Below are positions 1 through 8,141 of a stretch of 64,000 nucleotides of DNA, in pieces. Numbering within the stretch: the first letter of the stretch is position 1; every line of letters starts with the position of its first letter. The position numbers were made by a program, and so were the translations under genes. The stretch spans positions 441,373-505,372 of the forward strand of contig NZ_JBIWER010000003.1 of assembly GCF_044762655.1 (NCBI RefSeq), read 5' to 3'. Below the pieces are notes generated by a model. That model ran no database searches, was not told where the DNA came from, and worked only from the letters and a program-made list of their open reading frames with translations. The stretch comes from Psychrobacillus sp044762655 (lineage in GTDB: Bacteria; Bacillota; Bacilli; Bacillales_A; Planococcaceae).

Positions 1-480
1 CACAGTTTCCATAAATTCCATTGGCTCTTCTCCCTCAGAAGAAGCAGTACCGTCATCCAACGGTGAAGAGGCAGCTGGTTTAATAGCTTTTACTTTTTCA
101 ACTAATTGCCCAGACTGCTCCTGAATTTGCTTTGAAAGCTGAGTTGTTTTTTCTTTCGCAGTAGAAGATAAGTCCATCGTTTTTTCTTTCAGCTGACCAG
201 CCTGAGTTGAAAGATTTCCACGAAGTTCTGTACCAGTTTTTGGTGCCAATAATAAAGCAGTCGTTGCACCAATTATTCCACCTATTAACACACCAAGAAT
301 AAAATCTTTACCATTTACTTCTTCATCACGGTAAATATCATCTCTTGGATCATTGTTGTAGTATGGTACTGGGGGATAATTAGGATGTCCCTGCTGATTA
401 TACGATGATTGGTTAGCATAATATTCATGATTATAAGTTGCATCATTGTAGTTAGGTTTAGTTTGTTTTTGATTTGTCAT
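1..480 (-). CDS. ytxH: YtxH-family stress protein (3' end outside window)
   Basis: The start codon and 160 codons are present and the frame runs open off the window edge, so the protein is partial. Residues 1-60 are polar and rich in Asn, Tyr and Gln. Residues 60-78 form one hydrophobic segment followed by the LLLAPKTGTELR signature typical of YtxH proteins, then a Lys/Gln/Ser-rich helical tail. It is predicted to be a small single-pass membrane protein of the general stress response; its biochemical role is unknown. It follows ytxG by 14 bp, has the Shine-Dalgarno GGAGGAATT, and should be cotranscribed with ytxG from the sigma-B-type promoter at 998-1022. Confidence 0.85.
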   Translation of the reverse strand, partial: MTNQKQTKPNYNDATYNHEYYANQSSYNQQGHPNYPPVPYYNNDPRDDIYRDEEVNGKDFILGVLIGGIIGATTALLLAPKTGTELRGNLSTQAGQLKEKTMDLSSTAKEKTTQLSKQIQEQSGQLVEKVKAIKPAASSPLDDGTASSEGEEPMEFMETV

Positions 481-494
481 GTAAATTCCTCCAA

Positions 495-959
495 TTATAG
501 TGGTTTTTGGTTGTCGTTGTCGTAAGTATAATACCCAGCACGTTCTAATGCTTTACGTTCTTTCCATTTGTCCCGAACGCCTAGAAAAACATTACTCCAT
601 TGTACAACCTGGGCAATTTTCTCTTCATTCTTCTCCACTTCAGATGTAACAGATGTTGTTAAGCGTTGAATAGAATGATTAAATCCATTTACAGATGTCC
701 CTACATTTTTAACTGCATCGACCACTGTATTTAACTTCTCAGATTTTGCTTGAATATCTTCTGCTAAATCATTTGTTTTATGAAGAAGTTCCGCTGTTTC
801 TTTTGTCATGTTTTGTAGATTTGTTTCTAACCCATCTAATGTGTCCGCCACATTATTTAATGTCTTTTTAACTGAAAATAAAGTCATCGCTAAACTTATA
901 CAAAGTATTAGAAATGCGACAGCGGCTATTATAGCGGCTATGTATAAAAGATTTTCCAT
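495..959 (-). CDS. ytxG: YtxG, DUF948 membrane-anchored coiled-coil protein
   Basis: A protein of 154 residues with one N-terminal transmembrane helix (about residues 5-28) followed by a heptad-like region (about 30-115) rich in Asn, Leu, Glu and Lys. This is the DUF948 layout. In B. subtilis the homologue is a general stress protein next to murC and ytxH, and the same order is seen here. AGGAGG stands just before the ATG. A perfect sigma-B-type promoter lies 39 bp upstream, so induction by energy or envelope stress is likely. The molecular function is not known. Confidence 0.85.
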   Translation of the reverse strand: MENLLYIAAIIAAVAFLILCISLAMTLFSVKKTLNNVADTLDGLETNLQNMTKETAELLHKTNDLAEDIQAKSEKLNTVVDAVKNVGTSVNGFNHSIQRLTTSVTSEVEKNEEKIAQVVQWSNVFLGVRDKWKERKALERAGYYTYDNDNQKPL

Positions 960-997
960 TGAACATCCTCCTAAAACTGATATGTCTTAATACAATT

Positions 998-1022
998 TTA
1001 CCCCAATCAAATCAAATTAAAC
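998..1022 (-). promoter_or_regulatory. sigma-B-type promoter for ytxG-ytxH
   Basis: Read on the minus strand: GTTTAA, 13 bp, GGGTAA. This matches the consensus of the general stress sigma factor (GTTTAA-N12-14-GGGTAW) in nearly every position. It lies between the murC terminator and the ytxG start, where B. subtilis also has a sigma-B promoter. Confidence 0.8.
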
Positions 1023-1065
1023 TTCCTATCTATACTATACTACGTTTCTTTTAAATATCCTTCAA

Positions 1066-1100
1066 AAAAAAAGCTTAATCCAAATAGATTAAGCTTTTTT
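1066..1100 (-). terminator. Terminator after murC
   Basis: Inverted repeat AAGCTTAATC / GATTAAGCTT with a 6-nt loop, flanked by A and T tracts on both sides. It begins 2 bp past the murC stop and separates murC from ytxG. Confidence 0.9.
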
Positions 1101-1101
1101 A

Positions 1102-2403
1102 TTAATTATTTAGTTTTGCTTCAAAGGCTTGTTGATACTTTTGAACGTCGCCTGCTCCCATAAATAAGAAAACAGATTGTTCGTTTGTTTGCAATTCGCC
1201 TACATTTTCTTCTGTTAAAATATGACTGCCTTCAATGATATCTCCAAGCGTTTCAATCGTTAAATTTCCAGCATTTTCTCTTGCAGATCCAAAAATATCA
1301 CATAAATAAACGCGATCTGCCAAACTCAAAGCCTCACTGAATTGCTGTAAAAACTTTTGCGTTCTTGTAAAAGTATGTGGTTGGAAAATAGCAACGATTT
1401 GGTGAGCGGGATACTTTTGTCTAGCCGATTGAATAGTTGCCTTTATTTCTGTCGGATGATGGGCATAATCATCAATGATAATATCATCACCTGCAATAGT
1501 CTCCGTAAACCTTCTTTTTACGCCTTCAAACGTCTCTAACCCTTTTTGAATGGTATCTGCTGGGACACCTTCATAATGGCAAAGAGAGATAACTGCAAGC
1601 GCATTTAAAATAGTATGGTCACCGAACATTGGAATAGAAAAGCGATCATAAAATTCATTACGTACAAATACATCAAAAGATGTACCTTTTGTTGTTATTT
1701 CAAGATTGCGAGCTGCAAAATCATTATGTTCCCCAAAGCCGTAGTATACGACCGGAACTTCCGATTTTATCTGTTGTAAATATTTGTCGTCGCCACAAGC
1801 AATTATACCTTTTTTCACTTGCATCGCCATGGACTGAAATGCTTGGAATACATCATCAATATCTTGGAAATAATCTGGATGATCAAAGTCAACATTAGTC
1901 ATAATGGCATAATCAGGATTGTACGCTAGAAAATGACGACGATATTCACAAGCCTCAAACACAAAATTAGAAGCATTGTGCATACCTTTTCCAGTTCCAT
2001 CTCCTATCAAATACGAAGTTGGTTCATATCCACTCAATACATGAGATAACAAACCAGTAGTCGATGTTTTACCATGAGCCCCAGTAATTGCAATAGATGT
2101 AAACTGACTCATATAATCGCCTAAGAAGTCATGATATCGTATTACCTCTAAGCCAAGCTCTCTAGCTTTGACCAGCTCAGGATGATTGTCTGGAAAAGCA
2201 TTCCCAGCAATAACCGTCAAACCCTCTTTAATATTAGATTCATCAAATAATAATATTTCTATATTTCGCTCATGTAATGGTTTTTCTGTAAAAAAATATT
2301 TTTCAATATCAGAGCCTTGCACTTCATAGCCTGTATCATGCAAAATTTGCGCTAACGGGCTCATACCAGACCCTTTAATTCCTGTAAAATGGTACTTTGT
2401 CAT
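1102..2403 (-). CDS. murC: UDP-N-acetylmuramate--L-alanine ligase MurC
   Basis: This enzyme adds L-alanine to UDP-MurNAc in cytoplasmic peptidoglycan precursor synthesis. The protein of 433 residues opens with the nucleotide-binding loop HFTGIKGSGMSPLA, has the ATP-binding P-loop GAHGKTST near residue 110, and ends in a Mur ligase C-terminal domain with the DDYAHHPTE motif. The start at 2403 is chosen because AGGAGGT precedes it and the family begins with MTKYHF-like residues; the frame could extend 33 codons upstream but without homology-like sequence. It lies 112 bp downstream of sftA on the same strand, as in B. subtilis. Confidence 0.95.
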   Translation of the reverse strand: MTKYHFTGIKGSGMSPLAQILHDTGYEVQGSDIEKYFFTEKPLHERNIEILLFDESNIKEGLTVIAGNAFPDNHPELVKARELGLEVIRYHDFLGDYMSQFTSIAITGAHGKTSTTGLLSHVLSGYEPTSYLIGDGTGKGMHNASNFVFEACEYRRHFLAYNPDYAIMTNVDFDHPDYFQDIDDVFQAFQSMAMQVKKGIIACGDDKYLQQIKSEVPVVYYGFGEHNDFAARNLEITTKGTSFDVFVRNEFYDRFSIPMFGDHTILNALAVISLCHYEGVPADTIQKGLETFEGVKRRFTETIAGDDIIIDDYAHHPTEIKATIQSARQKYPAHQIVAIFQPHTFTRTQKFLQQFSEALSLADRVYLCDIFGSARENAGNLTIETLGDIIEGSHILTEENVGELQTNEQSVFLFMGAGDVQKYQQAFEAKLNN

Positions 2404-2515
2404 ACGTAGTAACCTCCTGGGATTAGCCCCACTTAAATACATTGAATAATTCATTCGCCTATTAGACGTATTCATCATTATAACACTTCTTCTTGTGAAC
2501 ATTTAATAAACAATA

Positions 2516-4816
2516 TTAACTAAATATTTCGTCTAAAATTTCACTCGTCAATAGCACATCTCTTGCTTTACTACCCTTTTGTTCCGTAATATAACCACTT
2601 TCATACATAGCATCTATTAAGCGAGCTGCACGGTTATATCCCAAGTGAAATTTACGTTGTAATAACGATGTAGACGCAGTTCCTTGTTCCACAATAAATC
2701 GGCAAGCCTCTTCAAATAATTCGTCCTGTTCAGAGGTGATTTCTTTTTGGAGAAGCTCCTCTTGTTCAAACATATAATCTGGATTACCCTGAGTTCGAGC
2801 ATATTCAATAACACTTTCAATTTCGTCATCCGATACATAGGTACCTTGAATACGAACAGGGCTAGACATTCCGTTACCTTGGTAAAGCATATCCCCTTTT
2901 CCTAGCAAACGTTCTGCACCTTGCTGATCCAAAATAGTACGTGAATCAATTTGTGAAGATACGGAAAATGCGATTCGTGTAGGGATATTTGCTTTAATGA
3001 GACCTGTAATAACATCTACAGAAGGTCGCTGTGTAGCCAATACTAAATGTATTCCACAGGCTCTTGCCTTTTGTGCAATTCGACAAATAGCATCTTCTAC
3101 TTCCGTTGGAGCCATCATCATTAAATCCGCAAGCTCATCAATAACTATGACAATATAAGGAAGCTTCTGAGCAAACTGGCGCTTCTCGGTAGCGAGCGTA
3201 TTATATCTCGTTATATCCCGTACGCCAATATGTGCAAACAATTGATAGCGTCGTTCCATCTCTTCCACTGCCCACTTCAATGCAGCTGTTGCGGCTTTTA
3301 CATCTGTAATAACTGGACTGACAAGATGTGGAATATGATTGAACGGTGCAAGCTCTACCATTTTAGGATCGATTAATAATAATTTTACTTCAGCTGGCGT
3401 CGCTTTATACAACAGACTTACTAATAATGAGTTGATAAATACAGATTTACCAGATCCAGTTGCTCCTGCAATGAGTCCGTGAGGCATTTTACGCAAATCC
3501 AATGTCACTGGTTTACCTGTAAGATCCAATCCTAAAGCAGCTTCCAAAGGAGAATCCGAGCCTAAAAATATATCTGTATTTATTACTTCAGCTAAGCGCA
3601 CTGCGCGAGATTTTCTGTTTGGTATCTCTATTCCTATAGAGCTCTTCCCTGGTATTGGTGCTTGAATACGAATATCCTTTGCTGCTAGCGCAAGCTTAAG
3701 ATCATCCGCCAAGTTTCGTATTTTACTAACCTTTGTTCCCTGACCGACTGTTATTTCAAATTGAGTAACTGCTGGTCCCTGTACCATTTGAACAATTTCA
3801 CCAGCTACTTGAAAATGTGACAACGCATCTATTAATGTAAATGCTTGCTCCTCCATCCATTCCTTATCTTCTACATTCATCTCGGGAGGAAGTAAATGAC
3901 TAAAAGAGGGTCTGACATAATTAGGTAGGATCTCTTCCTCCACTTTTTCTTCTATAACTTCCTGCACACTTAGTTGAACCACTTCATTTGTTTGTTTCTG
4001 CTCCTGCTGAATGGATGGCTTTGGTGTATTAACCGCCTTTTGCGCTACCGGAGAGATTTTGTTCATAGTATCTATTCTATTCAATTTACTTTTATCTGAT
4101 TTCAGCATTAGTACATTAAATGGTCGAATGTTTTCTTTTACTGGCTTTTCTTCTAGTATTTCTGTATCTTGAGCTATTTCAATTGTTTCTAACGTTTCCG
4201 TGACAGCTACCTCTGCTTGTACAACTTCCAGTAACTCGGTTACGTGTGCTTCCTCCTCTAAATCATCAGCCAACTGATTTTCTTCTAGCTCTGTTTGCTG
4301 AACGAGTTTGTCTGTTGCTATTACTTCTGGTTCAAAAATAATAGGTTCCGAATAAATTGCTGCAGCAGTTACTTCTTCCATTTTAGGTTCGATCTCTTCT
4401 GTGAACTCTTTTTCTTTTTTTACTACCGTTTTGGAAAAACCATAAACAGGTGATGGTACCTCTGTAGGTGTAAATGCTCTTTTCTTTCGATTTATAGTAG
4501 GAGTTTCTTCCACCATTATCTTTTCAGCACGATGTATTACAGTGGGCTGTTTACGTTGCTGCCACAGGCTCTGGGCATGCAATGGTTTAAATTCTGTTTC
4601 CTTTAAATAAGGTTCCTCTTTATATGGTTCTACTATTTTTTCTTCCTTTGGATATCCGTATAACAATTCATTTTTTTCTTCATCTGATATTAACGGGAAA
4701 CGAAAAGGAGTTTTCTTTGTTGCGGAATGGATCACTTGTTGTTGCTCTTCGTATTCCTCTTCAAATTCTTTTTCCTCTGATGCAAATAATTTTTTTAACC
4801 AATTCAAATTCATCAC
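2516..4816 (-). CDS. sftA: DNA translocase SftA (FtsK/SpoIIIE family)
   Basis: An ATP-driven DNA pump that clears the septum of chromosome before division. Residues 1-300 are a variable, strongly acidic linker rich in Glu with no membrane helix, as expected for the soluble SftA rather than SpoIIIE. The motor follows, with Walker A GATGSGKS near residue 450 and Walker B IVIVIDELADLMM. The last 65 residues form the winged-helix gamma domain that reads DNA polarity. At 766 residues it is shorter than the roughly 950 of B. subtilis SftA, the difference lying in the linker. The start is GTG, with an ATG as the next codon. It precedes murC, as in Bacillus. Confidence 0.9.
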   Translation of the reverse strand: MMNLNWLKKLFASEEKEFEEEYEEQQQVIHSATKKTPFRFPLISDEEKNELLYGYPKEEKIVEPYKEEPYLKETEFKPLHAQSLWQQRKQPTVIHRAEKIMVEETPTINRKKRAFTPTEVPSPVYGFSKTVVKKEKEFTEEIEPKMEEVTAAAIYSEPIIFEPEVIATDKLVQQTELEENQLADDLEEEAHVTELLEVVQAEVAVTETLETIEIAQDTEILEEKPVKENIRPFNVLMLKSDKSKLNRIDTMNKISPVAQKAVNTPKPSIQQEQKQTNEVVQLSVQEVIEEKVEEEILPNYVRPSFSHLLPPEMNVEDKEWMEEQAFTLIDALSHFQVAGEIVQMVQGPAVTQFEITVGQGTKVSKIRNLADDLKLALAAKDIRIQAPIPGKSSIGIEIPNRKSRAVRLAEVINTDIFLGSDSPLEAALGLDLTGKPVTLDLRKMPHGLIAGATGSGKSVFINSLLVSLLYKATPAEVKLLLIDPKMVELAPFNHIPHLVSPVITDVKAATAALKWAVEEMERRYQLFAHIGVRDITRYNTLATEKRQFAQKLPYIVIVIDELADLMMMAPTEVEDAICRIAQKARACGIHLVLATQRPSVDVITGLIKANIPTRIAFSVSSQIDSRTILDQQGAERLLGKGDMLYQGNGMSSPVRIQGTYVSDDEIESVIEYARTQGNPDYMFEQEELLQKEITSEQDELFEEACRFIVEQGTASTSLLQRKFHLGYNRAARLIDAMYESGYITEQKGSKARDVLLTSEILDEIFS

Positions 4817-5126
4817 TCTTTCTAAAAGATACCTCTTATTCTACCAATAATAATAGGTTTCGTCTGTAATTAACAGGTAGAATGGGAAAAATATCATGCC
4901 TTTTTGTTGTTTGCCTATTTGTAAAGTGCCACTTATGTATTGGGAGGGTGATTGTTTTGGGTAATGTTACCATTGTGTGAGTAAATCCTGGGCGAAAGCG
5001 AGTAATTTGTGAGTGGGCGCAAGTAACTTATTGGATAGAGGAAGCTTGAAAAGGAAGGTAGTAGTAATATTTATTCTAAAAGTATCTTGATCCCAATGTT
5101 CATGGGAAACTATGATATACTTTCTC
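4817..5126. other. Intergenic region upstream of sftA with 21-bp periodic array
   Basis: No gene is visible on either strand. The part near sftA is A/T-rich and should hold its promoter, but no convincing -35/-10 pair could be fixed. Positions 4959-5035 carry the periodic array listed separately. Confidence 0.5.
4959..5035. repeat. Periodic array, GAGTAA motif, 20-21 bp period
   Basis: The hexamers GGGTAA, GAGTAA, GAGTAA and AAGTAA begin at 4959, 4979, 5000 and 5021, so the spacing is 20, 21 and 21 bp. The sequence between them is not conserved, except for GGGCG in two units. It lies just beyond the ytpR terminator. Confidence 0.6.
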
Positions 5127-5158
5127 AAAAAAAAAGCACACCTCAATGGTATGCTTTT
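5127..5158 (-). terminator. Terminator after ytpR
   Basis: On the minus strand the stem AGCATACC / GGTGTGCT has a 5-nt loop and is followed by nine T residues. It stands 8 bp beyond the ytpR stop. Confidence 0.9.
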
Positions 5159-5165
5159 CCTTCAT

Positions 5166-5771
5166 TTAAACTAAAAATTCACTTCCGACTTCTTTTTTCT
5201 CTTCCAGAATAAGAATTCCTTTTACTTCTGGTGCGTTTGGAATCGCTAATTCTCTTGCGGAGCATAGCATTCCACTTGAAGCAACACCTCTCAGTTCAGC
5301 ATCTTTTATCACCATACCTGAAGGCATAACGGCACCTACCTTTGCTACTACTACCTTTTGACCAGCTTCTACGTTCGGTGCACCACACACGATTTGTAAT
5401 GTCGTATCCCCAACATTAACCTGGCATACTTTTAACTTGTCGGCATTGGGATGCTGCTCCAGCGATTCCACTTGACCAACAACAAATTTAGGAGACAGGT
5501 CCACTTCTAGTGTGTAAGATAAGCCATTTTTCGCTAAAACCTCTTTTACAGTTTCTACTAATTCTTCGGTTAAAGGAACATTTCCTTGAACTTCCAACTC
5601 TTTATATTTACTAAATTCAAAAATATTTATAGCCAATACTTCATTTGTTTGTGCATCTTTTACTTGCGTGACATCACCATTTGTTTCTGTAATAACCTTC
5701 TCTGCTTTTTCAGGTGTTAATTGGATTAATAATACATCGCCAACTCCAGCTTTGTTGTAAAAAATATTCAT
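5166..5771 (-). CDS. ytpR: YtpR, tRNA-binding (EMAP-type) domain protein
   Basis: A protein of 201 residues. The C-terminal half (about 95-195) is a tRNA-binding OB-fold of the type found at the N-terminus of PheT (PKFVVGQVESLEQHPNADKL, then GAPNVEAGQKVVVAKVGAVMP). The N-terminal 90 residues are a DUF4479-like domain. The RNA target is not known. The start overlaps the ytpQ stop by 4 bp (ATGA), which points to translational coupling. The order ytpP-ytpQ-ytpR matches B. subtilis. Confidence 0.88.
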   Translation of the reverse strand: MNIFYNKAGVGDVLLIQLTPEKAEKVITETNGDVTQVKDAQTNEVLAINIFEFSKYKELEVQGNVPLTEELVETVKEVLAKNGLSYTLEVDLSPKFVVGQVESLEQHPNADKLKVCQVNVGDTTLQIVCGAPNVEAGQKVVVAKVGAVMPSGMVIKDAELRGVASSGMLCSARELAIPNAPEVKGILILEEKKEVGSEFLV

Positions 5772-6583
5772 TCGTCTTCGTTCTCCTTTGATACTCGATT
5801 TTTCGCCATGATAAATATCGGTTCTAAATCTCCATTTTCATAGATGAAAGATAAGGAAGTAACAGGCACAGTTCCTACGGTGAAGAAATGCATCGTCATT
5901 TGCGCTAGAACATCATAGCCAGTTTCATTTCTAATATCCCCAATTATCATAACATCTTGATGGGGTACAGAAATAGTCATATCTCCAGTAATTTGTTTTT
6001 TCATATCTTTTAATAACGATTCGTTAAGTATACGACTTGCATCATAGCCATCGTTATTATTAAAGAAATAAAATATATTACCCGCAACCTCATCCGTTTT
6101 AAAGCGATTTTCTAAATTTCTAACTTGGAAGATAGCTCGTTCTCTTACTTCCGTCTCTCTTACCTTCCAGTCTGCGAGCATCTTTTCATCTAGCAAACGG
6201 TATGTACTACCAAGATCTACAGCATAGTAAATTCGTGTTTCTGCAGTATGATCCTTCGTTATAAAGCGATTGCCTTCATTAGACTTAAGTGGGAAAGAAG
6301 TAGAACGGATCACTGGATATACTGATAATGATGGATCTATTTCACCGGCCATCTCTTTTTCCATCGCTTGAAATGTTTCGTGTATCGTATAAACAACCTC
6401 GTTAATCGCCACTTCTTTTTTCGTTTCATATTTAGCTAAGATTGGAGGAATCGAAATTTCAATTCCTTTCGCTGTAGCTTTATGAGTCAATCGTAGCTTA
6501 TTCGTTTCTCTATTATAGTCGTAAGTATAAATATCTTCGGAAAGCTTTGTTTTTAAGAGTCGTACAAGTTCAAGTGCTTTCAA
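5768..6583 (-). CDS. ytpQ: YtpQ, DUF1444 family protein
   Basis: A cytoplasmic protein of 271 residues with no membrane segment. It has the length and gene position of YtpQ (DUF1444), a family of unknown function. Conserved-looking stretches include YPVIRSTSFP near residue 90 and a C-terminal YENGDLEPIFIMAKNR block. The start codon is TTG, supported by AAAGGAAAAG 7-8 bp before it. It is coupled to ytpR by a 4-bp overlap and separated from ytpP by a hairpin. Confidence 0.85.
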   Translation of the reverse strand: MKALELVRLLKTKLSEDIYTYDYNRETNKLRLTHKATAKGIEISIPPILAKYETKKEVAINEVVYTIHETFQAMEKEMAGEIDPSLSVYPVIRSTSFPLKSNEGNRFITKDHTAETRIYYAVDLGSTYRLLDEKMLADWKVRETEVRERAIFQVRNLENRFKTDEVAGNIFYFFNNNDGYDASRILNESLLKDMKKQITGDMTISVPHQDVMIIGDIRNETGYDVLAQMTMHFFTVGTVPVTSLSFIYENGDLEPIFIMAKNRVSKENEDE

Positions 6584-6603
6584 TTTTATCTTTTCCTTTC
6601 ATA

Positions 6604-6634
6604 AACAAAACGGTCCACTATGTGAACCGTTTCA
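6604..6634 (-). terminator. Hairpin between ytpP and ytpQ
   Basis: Stem AACGGTTCAC / GTGGACCGTT with one wobble pair and a 3-nt loop. The T run is short, so termination may be only partial and ytpQR could be reached by readthrough. Confidence 0.6.
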
Positions 6635-6639
6635 TCCAA

Positions 6640-6948
6640 TTAAATCGATTGAAGAAATTTCTCAATCTCTTCTCTAGTTTTGCGGTCCTTACTAACAAAA
6701 CGACCTTTTTCTGCGCCATTTTCATATGCTAGAAAACTAGGAATACCAAATATATCAAGCTCGATGCATAAATCGATGAACTGATCGCGGTCTACGGAGA
6801 TAAATGTGAACTCCTTAAATTTTTCTTCTACCTCTCCCATGAATGGATCGATGAAATGACAATCTGGGCACCATCCTGCAGTAAATTTAAATACAACTTT
6901 TTCTTGCTTTAATTGTTCAAATTGTTCTATTGAAGCTAGATTTTCCAT
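6640..6948 (-). CDS. ytpP: YtpP, thioredoxin-like protein
   Basis: A thioredoxin fold of 102 residues with the redox motif WCPDC near residue 30 in place of the usual WCGPC, plus the cis-proline region FGIPSFLAY near residue 75. A thiol-disulfide or low-molecular-weight thiol redox role is likely; the partner is not shown. The start at 6948 is set by GGAGTGATACAT directly upstream; a longer frame exists but runs into the neighbouring gene's spacer. It follows the lipoprotein gene by 13 bp. Confidence 0.88.
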   Translation of the reverse strand: MENLASIEQFEQLKQEKVVFKFTAGWCPDCHFIDPFMGEVEEKFKEFTFISVDRDQFIDLCIELDIFGIPSFLAYENGAEKGRFVSKDRKTREEIEKFLQSI

Positions 6949-6961
6949 ATGTATCACTCCT

Positions 6962-7474
6962 CTAGTTTGTTGCAATGGACCGAACAATAAGCATCATTTT
7001 CTTTAAATTATTTGCAATATCTTGCTGTTCGGAAAGGGTAGTTAGTTTAATACCGCCAATACTTGTTATGAGCTCGTATTTTTCTTCACTATTTTCAATA
7101 ATCGCAGCAAATCCAAAACGTCCGTTTTGCTCGAAAGTTTTTTCTTTTATTACTTTTAAATTACTATCTGATGTCATCAAATTATAATATAGTTGACTGC
7201 TTTGCAATTCATTCGGATTAATAAATAGAATATATGAATCATTTCCTTTGGAAAGAAGAATATTCGTCTCATTTGATTCTTCCTCTATCGAAAAACCACT
7301 AGGTAGGAATATATTGATATCATTCACTTTTTCATTTGGTTTTTCTGCATCTTCTTGAAATGCTACTTTTGCATTTTCAAGCCCATCTGAAGTCTGTTCC
7401 TCTAAGGTAGAACATCCAGCTAATAAAATGACAGCTAGTGACGCGATCAATAATCGCATCCATTTTCGGGTCAT
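6962..7474 (-). CDS. Putative lipoprotein of unknown function
   Basis: A protein of 170 residues starting MTRKWMRLLIASLAVILLAGC, a clear lipoprotein signal peptide with lipobox LAGC; the mature protein would begin at Cys21. The exported part is hydrophilic, with several short beta-like stretches (NIFLPSGFSIEEE, SYILFINPNE, RFGFAAIIENSEEKYELITS). It resembles small secreted Bacillus lipoproteins, but I do not recognise a named family. GGAGGAACGAG supports the start at 7474. It stands between the DUF84 NTPase and ytpP and may be cotranscribed with both. Confidence 0.75.
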   Translation of the reverse strand: MTRKWMRLLIASLAVILLAGCSTLEEQTSDGLENAKVAFQEDAEKPNEKVNDINIFLPSGFSIEEESNETNILLSKGNDSYILFINPNELQSSQLYYNLMTSDSNLKVIKEKTFEQNGRFGFAAIIENSEEKYELITSIGGIKLTTLSEQQDIANNLKKMMLIVRSIATN

Positions 7475-7537
7475 TCTCGTTCCTCCATTCAGTGCATAAC
7501 TGCTATATATTTTAACGATGATTACATAGTGTTGCAA

Positions 7538-8062
7538 CTACTTGAGCTTATTAGAAAATACAAATTGCCCTATCAATAATAACATTATATGCTCAAACAT
7601 AGCACTTCTATTAACAAATCCATTTGAAAATACTCCAATGGCACCTTCTTCATGACGAATACCATTCTTATTAGAATAGACGTCCATTACTGGTCCAAGT
7701 TCCGCACCGGCAAATAATTGTTCCGCTATTTCATCAGGGAGTGGAACTCCAGCTCCTGTAGCCGTAAAAACATCACCCTTTTGTGTTACGAGAGCTCCCC
7801 AATTACACATGTACATTTGCCCATCAATTACCTGAACTCCACCTTCTAAGCCTATTCCAAACACTGCTTCATCTGATTCCACCATCAGTTGCTTTGCTCG
7901 GTTAATAGCCCCTTGCCGTGTCTCTTTCTGACTCATAGGCTGATCGGACACTAGTGATGGAACTTCTTTATTCTCAAATATTGCATCTGGATAATACATC
8001 CTAGAAATGGTCTGGACTGCTTTTGTTTTAGCCCTATTATGAGTACCGATTAATATCTTCAT
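7538..8062 (-). CDS. DUF84 family inosine/xanthosine triphosphatase-like protein
   Basis: A protein of 174 residues beginning MKILIGTHNRAKTKAVQ, which is the N-terminal substrate-binding signature of the YjjX/ITPase superfamily (non-canonical purine NTP hydrolysis). FGIGLEGGVQ near residue 70 carries the acidic metal-binding part. The last 15 residues differ from typical members and end in a hydrophobic segment. It probably cleans the nucleotide pool of deaminated purines. AAGGAT precedes the ATG. The terminator at 8084-8114 separates it from ytoP. Confidence 0.8.
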   Translation of the reverse strand: MKILIGTHNRAKTKAVQTISRMYYPDAIFENKEVPSLVSDQPMSQKETRQGAINRAKQLMVESDEAVFGIGLEGGVQVIDGQMYMCNWGALVTQKGDVFTATGAGVPLPDEIAEQLFAGAELGPVMDVYSNKNGIRHEEGAIGVFSNGFVNRSAMFEHIMLLLIGQFVFSNKLK

Positions 8063-8083
8063 ACATTTATCCTTCTTTCTAGT

Positions 8084-8114
8084 TAAAAAGATGCCTTTAA
8101 AGGCATCTTTTTAA
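8084..8114 (-). terminator. Terminator after ytoP
   Basis: A nearly perfect palindrome, AAAAAGATGCC / GGCATCTTTTT, with a 4-6 nt loop. It lies between the ytoP stop and the DUF84 gene and works in either direction. Confidence 0.9.
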
Positions 8115-8141
8115 ACTAAAGTATCGCATCTGTTGCTTTAC

